Shown: piece by piece, positions 45,828 to 55,091 of the stretch
Layout of the letters: each line of letters starts with the position of its first letter
Numbering within the stretch: the first letter of the stretch is position 1
Source: Flavobacteriales bacterium UBA7325
GTDB lineage: Bacteria > Bacteroidota > Bacteroidia > Flavobacteriales_D > Crocinitomicaceae
Length of the DNA stretch: 64,000 bases
Direction of reading: 5' to 3'
Assembly (NCBI GenBank): GCA_002471375.1
Contig: DKPV01000067.1
Location: 54,881-118,880, forward strand
Made by a program: the position numbers and the translations under genes
The notes under the pieces: model-generated
Told to the model about the DNA's origin: nothing
The model's database searches: none
The model's input: only the letters and a program-made list of their open reading frames with translations

Positions 45828-47360
45828 TTACTCCCACTCAATAGTCGCAGGTGGCTTTGAACTGATATCGTATGTAACTCGATTTATCCCTTTAACTTGA
45901 TTAATAATACGGTTAGACACCTTCGCCAAAAACTCATATGGTAAATGACACCAATCAGCGGTCATTCCATCTGTAGAAGTAACCGCTCGAAGTGCTACCG
46001 CATTTTCATACGTTCGCTCATCACCCATCACACCTACAGATTGGATTGGTAAGAATATCGCTCCAGCCTGCCAAACATCATCATATAACCCATCCTCTTT
46101 TAATGAAGATATAAAAATATGATCGACCTCTTGTAATATATTCACTTTCTCAGCAGTGACATCACCCAAAATTCGAATTCCAAGGCCTGGACCTGGAAAC
46201 GGATGACGTCCTAAAATATTTTCATCCATATTCATAGAACGTCCAATTCGTCTCACTTCATCCTTAAACAGGAGCTTGAGAGGCTCAATTACTTTTAGCT
46301 TCATGTAATCTGGTAAGCCACCAACATTATGGTGAGACTTGATCGTCTGACTAGGTCCACCAGAAACTGAGACAGATTCAATTACATCTGGGTAAATCGT
46401 CCCTTGCGCCAACCAAGTCGCATTTTCAACAAGCTTAGATTCCTCATCAAACACATCAATGAAGACTTTACCTATCGCTTTTCTCTTCTTTTCCGGATCT
46501 GCAAGACCCGCTAGTTCTGCATAAAAAGATTCACTCGCGTCAACACCTTTTACATTCAAGCCCATACCTTTATATGAGTCCAAAACTTGAGAAAACTCAT
46601 CCTTTCTCAATAGCCCATTGTCAACGAAGATACAGTGAAGGTTAACTCCGATTGCCTTATGCAATAGCACTGCAGCTACAGAAGAATCCACTCCGCCCGA
46701 CAATCCAAGGATTACTTTATCATCTCCAATTTCAGATTTAAGATTGGCTACCGTTTCTTCAACAAATGAATCTGGCGTCCAATCTTGAGTGCACGTACAA
46801 ACATCTACTAAAAAATTCTTTAGAAGCATTGTCCCCTCTAAAGAATGATATACCTCTGGGTGGAATTGGATACCGAACGTATCTTCGCCCTCAATTTGAT
46901 AACCAGCAACGCGCACATCTTCCGTACTTGCAATAACCTTAAAGTTGTCCGGTATTCTACCGATCGTATCTCCATGAGACATCCAAACCTGCGAGCCATT
47001 TGACATTCCTTTTGTAAGGACATTATCATTATCAACAAATGAAAGATTCGCTCGCCCGTATTCTCTCGTTGATGAAGGCATAACCTCACCTCCAAAATGA
47101 TGAGCCATATGCTGCGCACCGAAACACACACCTAGCAACGGCAATTTTCCTTTGATACTAATCAAATCAGGAATTGGTGCTGACTCTTCACGAACTGAAA
47201 ACGGACTTCCTGAAAGAACAACTCCCTTCACTGATTCATCCAGTTCAGGACACTTATTCCAAGGATGGATTTCACAGTAAATATTTAGCTCCCTAACGCG
47301 TCTTGCAATCAATTGCGTGTACTGTGAACCAAAGTCTAGAATTATTAATTTTTCATGCAT
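45828..47360 (-). CDS. guaA: GMP synthase (glutamine-hydrolysing)
   Basis: 510 aa from the ATG at 47360. It makes GMP from XMP, ATP and glutamine. The N-terminal class I amidotransferase has ILDFGSQYTQLIARR, the nucleophile Cys in LLGVCFGAQHMAHHFGG and FHPEVYHS; the ATP-pyrophosphatase has LSGGVDSSVAAVLLHKAI; the C-terminal dimerisation part ends SSKPPATIEWE, as in the family. The upstream codons (MTYYFCN) lie over the promoter and are unlikely to be translated. Confidence 0.95.
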   Translation of the reverse strand: MHEKLIILDFGSQYTQLIARRVRELNIYCEIHPWNKCPELDESVKGVVLSGSPFSVREESAPIPDLISIKGKLPLLGVCFGAQHMAHHFGGEVMPSSTREYGRANLSFVDNDNVLTKGMSNGSQVWMSHGDTIGRIPDNFKVIASTEDVRVAGYQIEGEDTFGIQFHPEVYHSLEGTMLLKNFLVDVCTCTQDWTPDSFVEETVANLKSEIGDDKVILGLSGGVDSSVAAVLLHKAIGVNLHCIFVDNGLLRKDEFSQVLDSYKGMGLNVKGVDASESFYAELAGLADPEKKRKAIGKVFIDVFDEESKLVENATWLAQGTIYPDVIESVSVSGGPSQTIKSHHNVGGLPDYMKLKVIEPLKLLFKDEVRRIGRSMNMDENILGRHPFPGPGLGIRILGDVTAEKVNILQEVDHIFISSLKEDGLYDDVWQAGAIFLPIQSVGVMGDERTYENAVALRAVTSTDGMTADWCHLPYEFLAKVSNRIINQVKGINRVTYDISSKPPATIEWE

Positions 47361-47364
47361 GTTG

Positions 47365-47392
47365 CAAAAATAATATGTCAAAGCGAATTCAA
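47365..47392 (-). promoter_or_regulatory. Promoter of guaA
   Basis: On the minus strand TTG (47392-47390), 17 nt, then TATTTTTG (47372-47365). The ATG at 47360 follows the box by 4 nt. Confidence 0.6.
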
Positions 47393-47414
47393 GTCTAGAA
47401 TGCTCAGATATTTA

Positions 47415-47523
47415 TTAACGCGTTAACAACAGTTATAAAAATGCAATTTCGGAAGTTTCAAATTCAGGAATGAACCTATGAGACAATTTGTCATAAAACA
47501 GTGACTTGGAATAATTTATGACA
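47415..47523. promoter_or_regulatory. Two inverted repeats in the guaA/secA intergenic region
   Basis: A 12-bp palindrome TTAACGCGTTAA (47415-47426) and a 9-bp dyad TGTCATAAA (47489-47497) / TTTATGACA (47515-47523) with a 17-nt gap. Positioned between divergent guaA and secA, they could bind a regulator; no protein is known to recognise them. The remainder of this 262-nt gap is AT-rich. Confidence 0.35.
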
Positions 47524-47622
47524 TGTAGAAAATATCAGATATTGAAATATCATAAAGAGGGTATGAAATAGGTTAATTTCCTTATTTTTACATCCCGTTT
47601 TACAACATAAAAACACAGCGTT

Positions 47623-50600
47623 TTGAGTATACTAAAAAAACTATTCGGAGATAAGTCTTCAAAAGATAGAAAAGAATATCAGCCATCTATTGACGCGTCA
47701 AGGCAATTTGACGAGTCCATGACTAAGCTAAGTGACGATGAGCTACGCGAAAAAACGGCTAGCTTTCAAGCGAAAATCAATCAAAACATTGCTGGTTTAG
47801 AGAAAGAACTTACCGATCTAAAGGCGAAGGCTTCTGACATAAACACTCCTGTCACAGAAAAAGAAGGGATCTTTGATCGAATTGATAAGGTGACTAAGGA
47901 AATCGATGAAAACATTGAAGTAACGCTTGAGGAAATCATGCCGGAGGCGTTCGCACTCATAAAGGAGACTGCAAGGCGTTGGTCAGTAAACGGGAAGTTA
48001 GAAGTTACTGCGAGTAAAATGGATCGTGACTTATCGACTAAAAAAGACGGTATAACAATTGAAGGCGACAAGGCTGTATGGCATAACGAATGGTCTGCGG
48101 CTGGCGCACCGGTTTCATGGAACATGGTTCATTATGATGTTCAGCTGATGGGCGGTGCGGTTTTGCACAGAGGAAACATTGCTGAGATGCAAACGGGAGA
48201 AGGTAAAACATTAGTGGCAACCCTTCCTGTCTATCTTAACGCACTTTCTGGTAAAGGTGTACACTTAGTAACAGTAAACAATTACTTAGCGAAACGTGAT
48301 TCGGAATGGATGGGACCTATGTACCAATTCCATGGATTATCAGTTGATTGTATCGATAAGCACAAACCAAATTCTTCAGAGAGGAAAGAAGCCTATAAAT
48401 GTGATATTGTATTCGGAACAAACAATGAGTTTGGTTTTGACTACCTCCGTGACAATATGGCAGCGAGTCCAGATGATCTAGTTCAACAAAAACATCATTA
48501 CGCAATTATTGATGAGGTCGATTCTGTACTTATTGATGATGCCAGAACCCCTCTTATTATCTCAGGGCCTACTCCAGAGGGAGACAAGCATGAATTTACT
48601 GAGTTAAAACCGCGGATTGAAACTATTATCGCAGCTCAGAAAAAGTATGTAACTACTTGTCTAGCTGAAGCGAAAAAAGATCTTGTAGTTCTTGAAGGAG
48701 ATGTTGCAGACGGACAAGATCCTAAGAAAATGCTAGAGAGCGGTGGTATTTCACTTTTGCGAGCTTACCGTGGACTTCCAAAGAACAAAGCTTTAATCAA
48801 GTACTTGTCTGAGCCTGGAGTAAGAGCACATCTTCAAAAGACTGAGAACTTCTACATGCAGGAGCAGGGGAAGAAGATGAAGCAGATCGATAAAGAATTA
48901 TTCTTTGTCATTGAAGAGAAACAAAACACTGTTGAATTAACGGATAAAGGAATTGATCTGATTTCAGGGAATGAAGGAAGAGGCTTCTTTATCATGCCGG
49001 ATATTGGAGGAGAAATTGCTAACCTTCAGAAGCAAGGTCTTTCAAATGATGATTTCTTGACTCGAAAAGACGAGCTCATCAGAGATTACAGCATCAAATC
49101 TGAAAGAATCCATTCTGTCAATCAACTATTAAAGGCGTATTCTCTTTTTGAAAAAGAGGTAGAGTATGTAATCATGGACAATAAAATTAAGATTGTCGAT
49201 GAGCAGACAGGTCGTATTATGGAAGGGCGTCGTTATTCTGATGGACTTCACCAAGCGATCGAGGCAAAAGAAAATGTAAAAGTTGAGGCAGCCACTCAAA
49301 CATATGCGTCGATTACACTACAGAATTATTTCAGAATGTATCACAAGCTATCAGGAATGACTGGTACAGCGGAAACAGAAGCAAAAGAATTCTGGGATAT
49401 CTATGAATTAGATGTTGTTGTGATCCCTACAAACAGACCGATTGCACGTAAAGATCAAAATGATCTAGTTTTCAAAACTGCTCGTGAGAAATATAATGCA
49501 GTTATTGAAGAAATCAAGAAACTAACCGATGCAAATCGACCTGTTCTTGTTGGTACAACTACCGTTGAGATTTCTGAATTGCTAAGCCGAATGCTTGCAA
49601 TGAAGGAAATCAAACATGAGGTTCTGAATGCAAAATACCACCAACGTGAGGCCGAAATTGTAGCGAGTGCAGGACAAGCCAAGGCTGTAACAATAGCGAC
49701 AAACATGGCCGGTCGTGGTACTGATATCAAACTTGGTGAAGGTGTTAAAGAAGCCGGAGGATTAGCAATTATCGGAACGGAGCGTCATGATTCACGTCGT
49801 GTTGACCGTCAGTTAAGAGGTCGTTCTGGTCGTCAAGGTGATCCAGGATCTTCAATTTTCTTCGTATCACTCGAGGATGGCTTGATGCGTAAATTCGGAT
49901 CTGAGCGTATCGCGAAGTTGATGGATAGAATGGGACTAAAAGAGGGAGAAGTAATTACCCACAGTATGGTCTCAAAATCTATTGAAAGAGCTCAAAAGAA
50001 AGTTGAAGAAAATAACTTCGGTATCCGTAAAAGACTTCTTGAGTATGATGATGTCATGAACGCTCAACGTAAGGCAATCTACAAAAAACGTAAGAATGCG
50101 TTATTTGGAGATCGATTGGATATGGATATCGATAACACGTTCTATGATGTTGCTGAATCTGTGTCTGCAGGTAGAGCAAAAACAGACTTCAATGATTTCG
50201 AACTTGATCTTTTAAGAACAGTTGGAATTCAGTCTCCGGTTTCTAAATCAGATTTTGATTCAATTGAGCAGATCGAACTTGTTGAGAAAGTTTACGGATC
50301 AGTTCGTGAGCAATATGACCGCAAGAACGCCAAGATCTCTGAAAAGGCAATGCCTCAGATCAAGCATGTTCATGAAACAATGTCAGATCAATACAAGAAC
50401 ATTGTGTTCCCACTCACAGATGGACGACGTGAAATGCAACTTGTGGTAAATCTTGAAGAAGCGTACGAAAGTGGCGGCAAAGCTATCACTACAAACTTTG
50501 AGAAAAACATCACGCTTGGGATGATTGACAACGAATGGAAAGAGCACCTTCGTGAGATGGATGATCTTCGTTCTGCAGTGCACCATGCACAGTATGAGCA

Positions 50601-50964
50601 AAAAGATCCGTTATTAGTATACAAGCTTGAATCATTTGAATTATTCAAACGTATGCTTGATCGTTTAAATAACGAAACAATGGATTTACTCATGAAAATG
50701 GATATTCCTGTTGAGCAAATTCAAACTACGAATCAGTCAAGTACGAAATCAAATAGCTATGCGAAAGCAAAAGAAAGCTCGAGTTCTACTCAAGAAGAAG
50801 TAGGCGCAGGAACAGAAGCGAATCGTCAAGCAGCTCAAAACTCAGGTGCACAGCGCCCCATGGAAAAGCAACAACCTGTTACTGTTGAAAAAACTGTAGG
50901 TCGAAATGAACCTTGCCCTTGTGGAAGTGGTAAGAAATTCAAGCAGTGTCACGGTAAGAAATAA
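47623..50964 (+). CDS. secA: Preprotein translocase ATPase SecA
   Basis: 1113 aa starting with TTG 47623 (MSILKKLFGDK matches the usual Bacteroidota start). SecA drives proteins through SecYEG. The Walker A region AEMQTGEGKTLVATLP, DEAD-type IIDEVDSVLIDDAR, preprotein-binding insert, IVDEQTGRIMEGRRYSDGLHQ, motif NMAGRGTDIKLG and QLRGRSGRQGDPGSS are all present. Large lineage-type insertions make it longer than E. coli SecA (901 aa). The C-terminal tail ends with a zinc-binding SEC-C motif EPCPCGSGKKFKQCHG. Confidence 0.95.
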   Translation: MSILKKLFGDKSSKDRKEYQPSIDASRQFDESMTKLSDDELREKTASFQAKINQNIAGLEKELTDLKAKASDINTPVTEKEGIFDRIDKVTKEIDENIEVTLEEIMPEAFALIKETARRWSVNGKLEVTASKMDRDLSTKKDGITIEGDKAVWHNEWSAAGAPVSWNMVHYDVQLMGGAVLHRGNIAEMQTGEGKTLVATLPVYLNALSGKGVHLVTVNNYLAKRDSEWMGPMYQFHGLSVDCIDKHKPNSSERKEAYKCDIVFGTNNEFGFDYLRDNMAASPDDLVQQKHHYAIIDEVDSVLIDDARTPLIISGPTPEGDKHEFTELKPRIETIIAAQKKYVTTCLAEAKKDLVVLEGDVADGQDPKKMLESGGISLLRAYRGLPKNKALIKYLSEPGVRAHLQKTENFYMQEQGKKMKQIDKELFFVIEEKQNTVELTDKGIDLISGNEGRGFFIMPDIGGEIANLQKQGLSNDDFLTRKDELIRDYSIKSERIHSVNQLLKAYSLFEKEVEYVIMDNKIKIVDEQTGRIMEGRRYSDGLHQAIEAKENVKVEAATQTYASITLQNYFRMYHKLSGMTGTAETEAKEFWDIYELDVVVIPTNRPIARKDQNDLVFKTAREKYNAVIEEIKKLTDANRPVLVGTTTVEISELLSRMLAMKEIKHEVLNAKYHQREAEIVASAGQAKAVTIATNMAGRGTDIKLGEGVKEAGGLAIIGTERHDSRRVDRQLRGRSGRQGDPGSSIFFVSLEDGLMRKFGSERIAKLMDRMGLKEGEVITHSMVSKSIERAQKKVEENNFGIRKRLLEYDDVMNAQRKAIYKKRKNALFGDRLDMDIDNTFYDVAESVSAGRAKTDFNDFELDLLRTVGIQSPVSKSDFDSIEQIELVEKVYGSVREQYDRKNAKISEKAMPQIKHVHETMSDQYKNIVFPLTDGRREMQLVVNLEEAYESGGKAITTNFEKNITLGMIDNEWKEHLREMDDLRSAVHHAQYEQKDPLLVYKLESFELFKRMLDRLNNETMDLLMKMDIPVEQIQTTNQSSTKSNSYAKAKESSSSTQEEVGAGTEANRQAAQNSGAQRPMEKQQPVTVEKTVGRNEPCPCGSGKKFKQCHGKK

Positions 50965-51053
50965 CTTTTCGAAGTAAGGAAATAACAAAGCATTGTTCAA
51001 TCGAATGGTGCTTTTTTGCCCTACAACCTATTCTTCTTAAAAAAGAATTCGTG

Positions 51054-51061
51054 TATCTTTG
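51054..51061 (+). promoter_or_regulatory. -7 box for the DUF2520 gene
   Basis: TATCTTTG, 16 nt before the ATG at 51078. Confidence 0.45.
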
Positions 51062-51077
51062 AGCTGTAAAATTCAAG

Positions 51078-51836
51078 ATGGAAAAAGTATCATTTGTAGG
51101 GTTTGGTAATGTTGGGTCACATCTCGCATACGAATTAGACCGACAGAACATAGCCGTTACTCATATATTTACTCGGAATCATGCGAGCGTACTCAGCTCT
51201 GCAACTGAGATCAATGCGGAACTCGTAGATCAAATCGCTGACCTACCTGAAAATCAACTGGTAATTGTATGTGTGCCAGATGGCGCTATTGCATCTGTAG
51301 TTGATCAAATACCTGATAGCTGTCCAGTAGCATACACCTCTGGATCAACAGAACTCAAATCGTTCTCTACGAATAAAAAACTTGGTGTCTTTTATCCACT
51401 TCAAACCTTTACGAAGGGCGTGACGCTTAACATTTTTGAGGTTCCTTTTTTCATTGAAGCAAATGATGAAGATTTTTCTCGTACGCTATTTGATTTAGCG
51501 TGGATGATTAGCCGTAAAGTTCAATACGCAACTTCGGAAGAAAGAAAACACCTTCATCTAGCCGCAGTTTGGGTAAATAACTTTACTAACCATATGAGCT
51601 TTGTGGCGAACGAATTCTTGACTACAAAGAATTTGGATTTCGAATTGTTAAAACCACTTCTCACGGAGACTGTTAAAAAACTTCAATCCGAATCACCAAA
51701 AGAAGCCCAAACGGGACCAGCTCGAAGAGGTGACCAAAGCATAATTTCTTCGCATTTAAATGAGTTGTCCGGCAACCAAAAGGAAATGTACCGATTGATA
51801 ACTGATAGCATTAAAAAAACCTACAACAATGACTAG
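51078..51836 (+). CDS. Rossmann-fold DUF2520 domain protein
   Basis: 252 aa. The N-terminal Rossmann domain begins VSFVGFGNVGSHLAYEL (GxGxxG, NAD(P)-binding) as in F420-dependent NADP oxidoreductase/ProC-like proteins. The C-terminal all-helix DUF2520 domain has KHLHLAAVWVNNFTNHM and AQTGPARRGD, the family signature. Reaction unknown; it is conserved next to the KdsC-like gene in Bacteroidota. Overlaps that gene by 8 nt, so they are coupled. Confidence 0.85.
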   Translation: MEKVSFVGFGNVGSHLAYELDRQNIAVTHIFTRNHASVLSSATEINAELVDQIADLPENQLVIVCVPDGAIASVVDQIPDSCPVAYTSGSTELKSFSTNKKLGVFYPLQTFTKGVTLNIFEVPFFIEANDEDFSRTLFDLAWMISRKVQYATSEERKHLHLAAVWVNNFTNHMSFVANEFLTTKNLDFELLKPLLTETVKKLQSESPKEAQTGPARRGDQSIISSHLNELSGNQKEMYRLITDSIKKTYNND

Positions 51837-52347
51837 TTACAAAGAAAACCTAGCCAATATCACCACATTCATATTTGATGTAGATGGGGTATTGACAAAT
51901 GGTGATATTCTCCTAATGAAAGAGGACATCGTCCGATCTCTGAATTCTCGCGATGGTTACGCCCTTCAATATGCAGTTAAAAAAGGTTACAAGGTACTTA
52001 TTATAACAGGAGGAGCATCTGAACAAGTGAGAACAAGGTTAGAATCGCTTGGCGTGACCGAAGTTAGACTTCGTTCAAGTAACAAACTAAATGTCTATGG
52101 TGAATTAAAAGCGAAATATCAATTTACTGATGATCAGGTATTATATATGGGAGATGATATACCAGATTATGAAGTAATGAGAAAAGTTGGAATAGCCACT
52201 TGCCCGCAAGATGCAGCAGTAGAGATAAAAGCAATCTCAGATTATCACTCTCCATTCAATGGAGGCAGACACTGTGTTAGAGACGTTATTGAGCAAACAT
52301 TAAGAGCCAAGAAAGACTGGTTTACCGAAGGTTCGTTGGAGTGGTAA
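51829..52347 (+). CDS. kdsC: HAD phosphatase, KdsC-like (KDO 8-phosphate phosphatase)
   Basis: 172 aa. KdsC removes phosphate from KDO 8-phosphate in lipopolysaccharide core synthesis. The HAD motif I is FIFDVDGVLTNGDI (nucleophile first Asp), motif II IITGG, motif III/IV VLYMGDDIPDYEVM. The lack of a cap domain and the short length match the tetrameric KdsC group; other small HAD phosphatases are possible. Follows the DUF2520 gene with an 8-nt overlap. Confidence 0.85.
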   Translation: MTSYKENLANITTFIFDVDGVLTNGDILLMKEDIVRSLNSRDGYALQYAVKKGYKVLIITGGASEQVRTRLESLGVTEVRLRSSNKLNVYGELKAKYQFTDDQVLYMGDDIPDYEVMRKVGIATCPQDAAVEIKAISDYHSPFNGGRHCVRDVIEQTLRAKKDWFTEGSLEW

Positions 52348-52386
52348 TACCATCACCAGAGATCTATAATAGAATAAATAGTAAGA

Positions 52387-53865
52387 TTATTTTTTCACAA
52401 CAAGCTTATGAACGTTTCTTAATCCACCCTTCGTTGTTGATTTAATGTAATATATACCAGCCGAATAATTTGATACATCCATCGTAATGGAACCATACAT
52501 GTTCATCTTCGACATGAGCGCTCCAAGTCCTGAATAAATCTCGACGCTCACTTCATCCTGAAGTGACGATGAAAGAGTAATAATTCCATTTGACGGATTC
52601 GGATACACTTCTAAATACTCAATCATATCATCCTCTTCAACTGATACTACGGTCTGGATATCATGAGGAATGATCGTACTCGGATTATCATTCCACATAC
52701 CTACTTTTGCTACAAAAATATGATTGACACCTATTGTATCCCCCTGACTATTGGTTCTTCCTGTAGATATTGTACCGCCGTCTTGGGTAGGCACAACTTG
52801 CCCCATATCATCCTGACCTGGGAAATTTACAGAAAAAACTGTTGTTAAATGAGCCAAGGCTTGAGTATACATATGTAATGAAACATCCTCAGCTTCGTCC
52901 ACTGAGCTGTCATCGAACTTAGACAATCCAATCATTCGATAACCTGCAATTCCATACGTCGTCACCATAGTATTCATCTGGTCTCGAGCTAATGGATTCG
53001 TGTACCAACCAATCTCAGCTCCCGCCAGTCCAATTCGAGCAAAAAACTGATCTTTCCGAGTTTCGCCGAGAGGTACATGATGCCCGACAGCTACCAATTC
53101 ATTATTAGCAGTATCCATAGTAATACCATGGAAATAGTAATCCCCATCTGCGCCCATATTGTCAGTCCAGTAAACAGTTCCATTCTCATGTAAATGCATA
53201 GAGAAGGCAAATGTTTGATCCAGAATAGGGTCATATGTATATCCTGCGGCATAGTATGTTGAATCTGTAGCCTGATCAATCGATTCAAGAACATCATCTC
53301 CGTTTTCATCACCTAATCGCATTGTCCAAAGAGTATCTCCATTCTGATCTGTTCTGACGATCCACATATCCTTATTTTCAGGAAAACTAGAAGAAGTCTC
53401 ACCAATCATAATAACACCAGAATCACGAGCTAAGACCGCATCATGAACACGTTCCCAACCAAAGTCACCATAGGTCTTTTCCCACAGAATATTGCCGGAG
53501 AGGTCCGTTTTTAGCAAATAGTAATCATAGCCGCCATTTCCATAAGAGTTAGTATATCCTGCAATGTAGTAACCAATATTGTCAATGTGCATAATTCTTC
53601 GACCTACTTCAGATTCTGGGCCACCGTAATTCTTAGACCATTCAAATCCACCTGTTGAATCAATTTTGAGTAAAAATGCCTGAGAACCAACCCCACCAAT
53701 AAAACTACTTGAGGATCCTGTAACCGCATAGCTACTGTCTAATAGTTCTACTATTCCATGTCCGCTATCGTCTCCCTGATCAGAGTACAGTTTGAAAAAA
53801 CTGCTTACTTGACCGAAGCTAATTGTTGCCGAAACAACCAGTGTTATCGTTATTAAAATACGCAT
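52387..53865 (-). CDS. Secreted beta-propeller-like protein with T9SS type A sorting domain
   Basis: 492 aa. Signal peptide (MRILITITLVVSATISFGQ), then a propeller-like array of strands with repeated GG.GSQAFLLKIDSTGGFEWSK-type units (also GYDYYLLKTDLSGNILWEKT, NKDMWIVRTDQNGDTLWT), as in Bacteroidota delta-60-like propellers. The end (YLEVYPNPSNGIITLSSSLQ to KLVVKK) is the type A T9SS tail. Third gene of the operon with a lipoprotein and a DUF5723 protein; its start overlaps the DUF5723 gene by 13 nt. Confidence 0.85.
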   Translation of the reverse strand: MRILITITLVVSATISFGQVSSFFKLYSDQGDDSGHGIVELLDSSYAVTGSSSSFIGGVGSQAFLLKIDSTGGFEWSKNYGGPESEVGRRIMHIDNIGYYIAGYTNSYGNGGYDYYLLKTDLSGNILWEKTYGDFGWERVHDAVLARDSGVIMIGETSSSFPENKDMWIVRTDQNGDTLWTMRLGDENGDDVLESIDQATDSTYYAAGYTYDPILDQTFAFSMHLHENGTVYWTDNMGADGDYYFHGITMDTANNELVAVGHHVPLGETRKDQFFARIGLAGAEIGWYTNPLARDQMNTMVTTYGIAGYRMIGLSKFDDSSVDEAEDVSLHMYTQALAHLTTVFSVNFPGQDDMGQVVPTQDGGTISTGRTNSQGDTIGVNHIFVAKVGMWNDNPSTIIPHDIQTVVSVEEDDMIEYLEVYPNPSNGIITLSSSLQDEVSVEIYSGLGALMSKMNMYGSITMDVSNYSAGIYYIKSTTKGGLRNVHKLVVKK

Positions 53866-55079
53866 TTGACTCTTAAATATAATGATTGTCCGTTCCCCTT
53901 TCTAGAGATCATTCCTACAATATTTTCAGTACCTAGACCGAATGAAAAATGATCGAAATTCATACCAGCATAAAGTCCCCCTCGAAAATTGGCAAAGCCG
54001 CCATATCCAACATTTGCTCCAACATAGACCTTATCCATTGGCTTAATGTGAACACCAGCGTAGACATACGGACTATAAATTAGAGTTGGGTATAATCGCA
54101 CTCCAAAAAAAGATTGGAACATAGACTCATTTTGAGAATCAACCATTTTTCCGACTTGAATAAAACCGGGCAACATGATTGTCCTATTAGAGGTAGAAGA
54201 TGTTACACCAAGAGTATCTAGAACATCCACGCTATCGAATACAATAGCATTATCTCCCATTAGCTGATCAAACTCAAATCCAGAATAGGAGATTGCAGTA
54301 TCTATAGCATACGACTTTTGTTCTTCGTATAAATATGCAAATCCAATGTTCTTGACTAAAAACTGAACGTAAGCCGTCTCGTCTTCTTTCAGAGAAATAG
54401 GCAGTTTAAAATCTACATCGATCCCGAAACCTATACCTTGATTGAACTTTAAATTATCTCTGACATCAACTTCACCGTCCATTTGAACCTCAACATCCTG
54501 TCCATCTGAACTCTGAATAATACTTAGATCTCTGAAATTAGCGCTCATTCGATTACTCACATTGTATATGTTCAACGATACACTAGATTTCGATTTCACA
54601 TCGATCAATCCAACACCAATCTTTTGCATCATTGTGAAATTAGTATTCAACCCAGACATATCTATTGTATCACCAACGTAACGGTCATTACCATAGAATG
54701 TCATACCAAATACATCATCCGAATAGAGTGCACCTCCAAAGCCGAAGGTCCCCGCTTTGAAAACCATCCCCCAATCTCGCTTTTTAAACATTCGGATATT
54801 GTAGTTTCTATATTCCGCATCAGCTGAGAATGAACCTCCAAATCGGTTTATTCTTTTATGTCTATCAAAGGAAGCATTCTTAATGTCTTGTGTGATCAAT
54901 CCTCCTCGAATAAATTTGGACGTCAAATCATTCTGCAACGCAGACCCTGAGTAATCAATACCACCCGATAAGATTATCTCATGTGATCGTTCCAATGTAT
55001 CATACTGCACAGGAAGTAGCTGAGCGAATGATGTAAACTGGACACCTAAAAACAATATTATTGCTATACTATTTCGCAT
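53853..55079 (-). CDS. DUF5723 outer-membrane barrel protein
   Basis: 408 aa from the ATG at 55079; an in-frame GTG lies three codons upstream. A signal peptide (ends SFAQ) and alternating-strand barrel pattern are visible (SLNIYNVSNRMSANFRDLS, FGIDVDFKLPISLKEDETAYVQFLVKNIGFAY, VYVGANVGYGGFANFRGGLYAG), consistent with the DUF5723 barrel family. Operon with a lipoprotein 12 nt upstream and the T9SS protein downstream (13-nt overlap), perhaps its docking partner. Confidence 0.8.
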   Translation of the reverse strand: MRNSIAIILFLGVQFTSFAQLLPVQYDTLERSHEIILSGGIDYSGSALQNDLTSKFIRGGLITQDIKNASFDRHKRINRFGGSFSADAEYRNYNIRMFKKRDWGMVFKAGTFGFGGALYSDDVFGMTFYGNDRYVGDTIDMSGLNTNFTMMQKIGVGLIDVKSKSSVSLNIYNVSNRMSANFRDLSIIQSSDGQDVEVQMDGEVDVRDNLKFNQGIGFGIDVDFKLPISLKEDETAYVQFLVKNIGFAYLYEEQKSYAIDTAISYSGFEFDQLMGDNAIVFDSVDVLDTLGVTSSTSNRTIMLPGFIQVGKMVDSQNESMFQSFFGVRLYPTLIYSPYVYAGVHIKPMDKVYVGANVGYGGFANFRGGLYAGMNFDHFSFGLGTENIVGMISRKGNGQSLYLRVKCVF

Positions 55080-55091
55080 CAAATTCACTTA

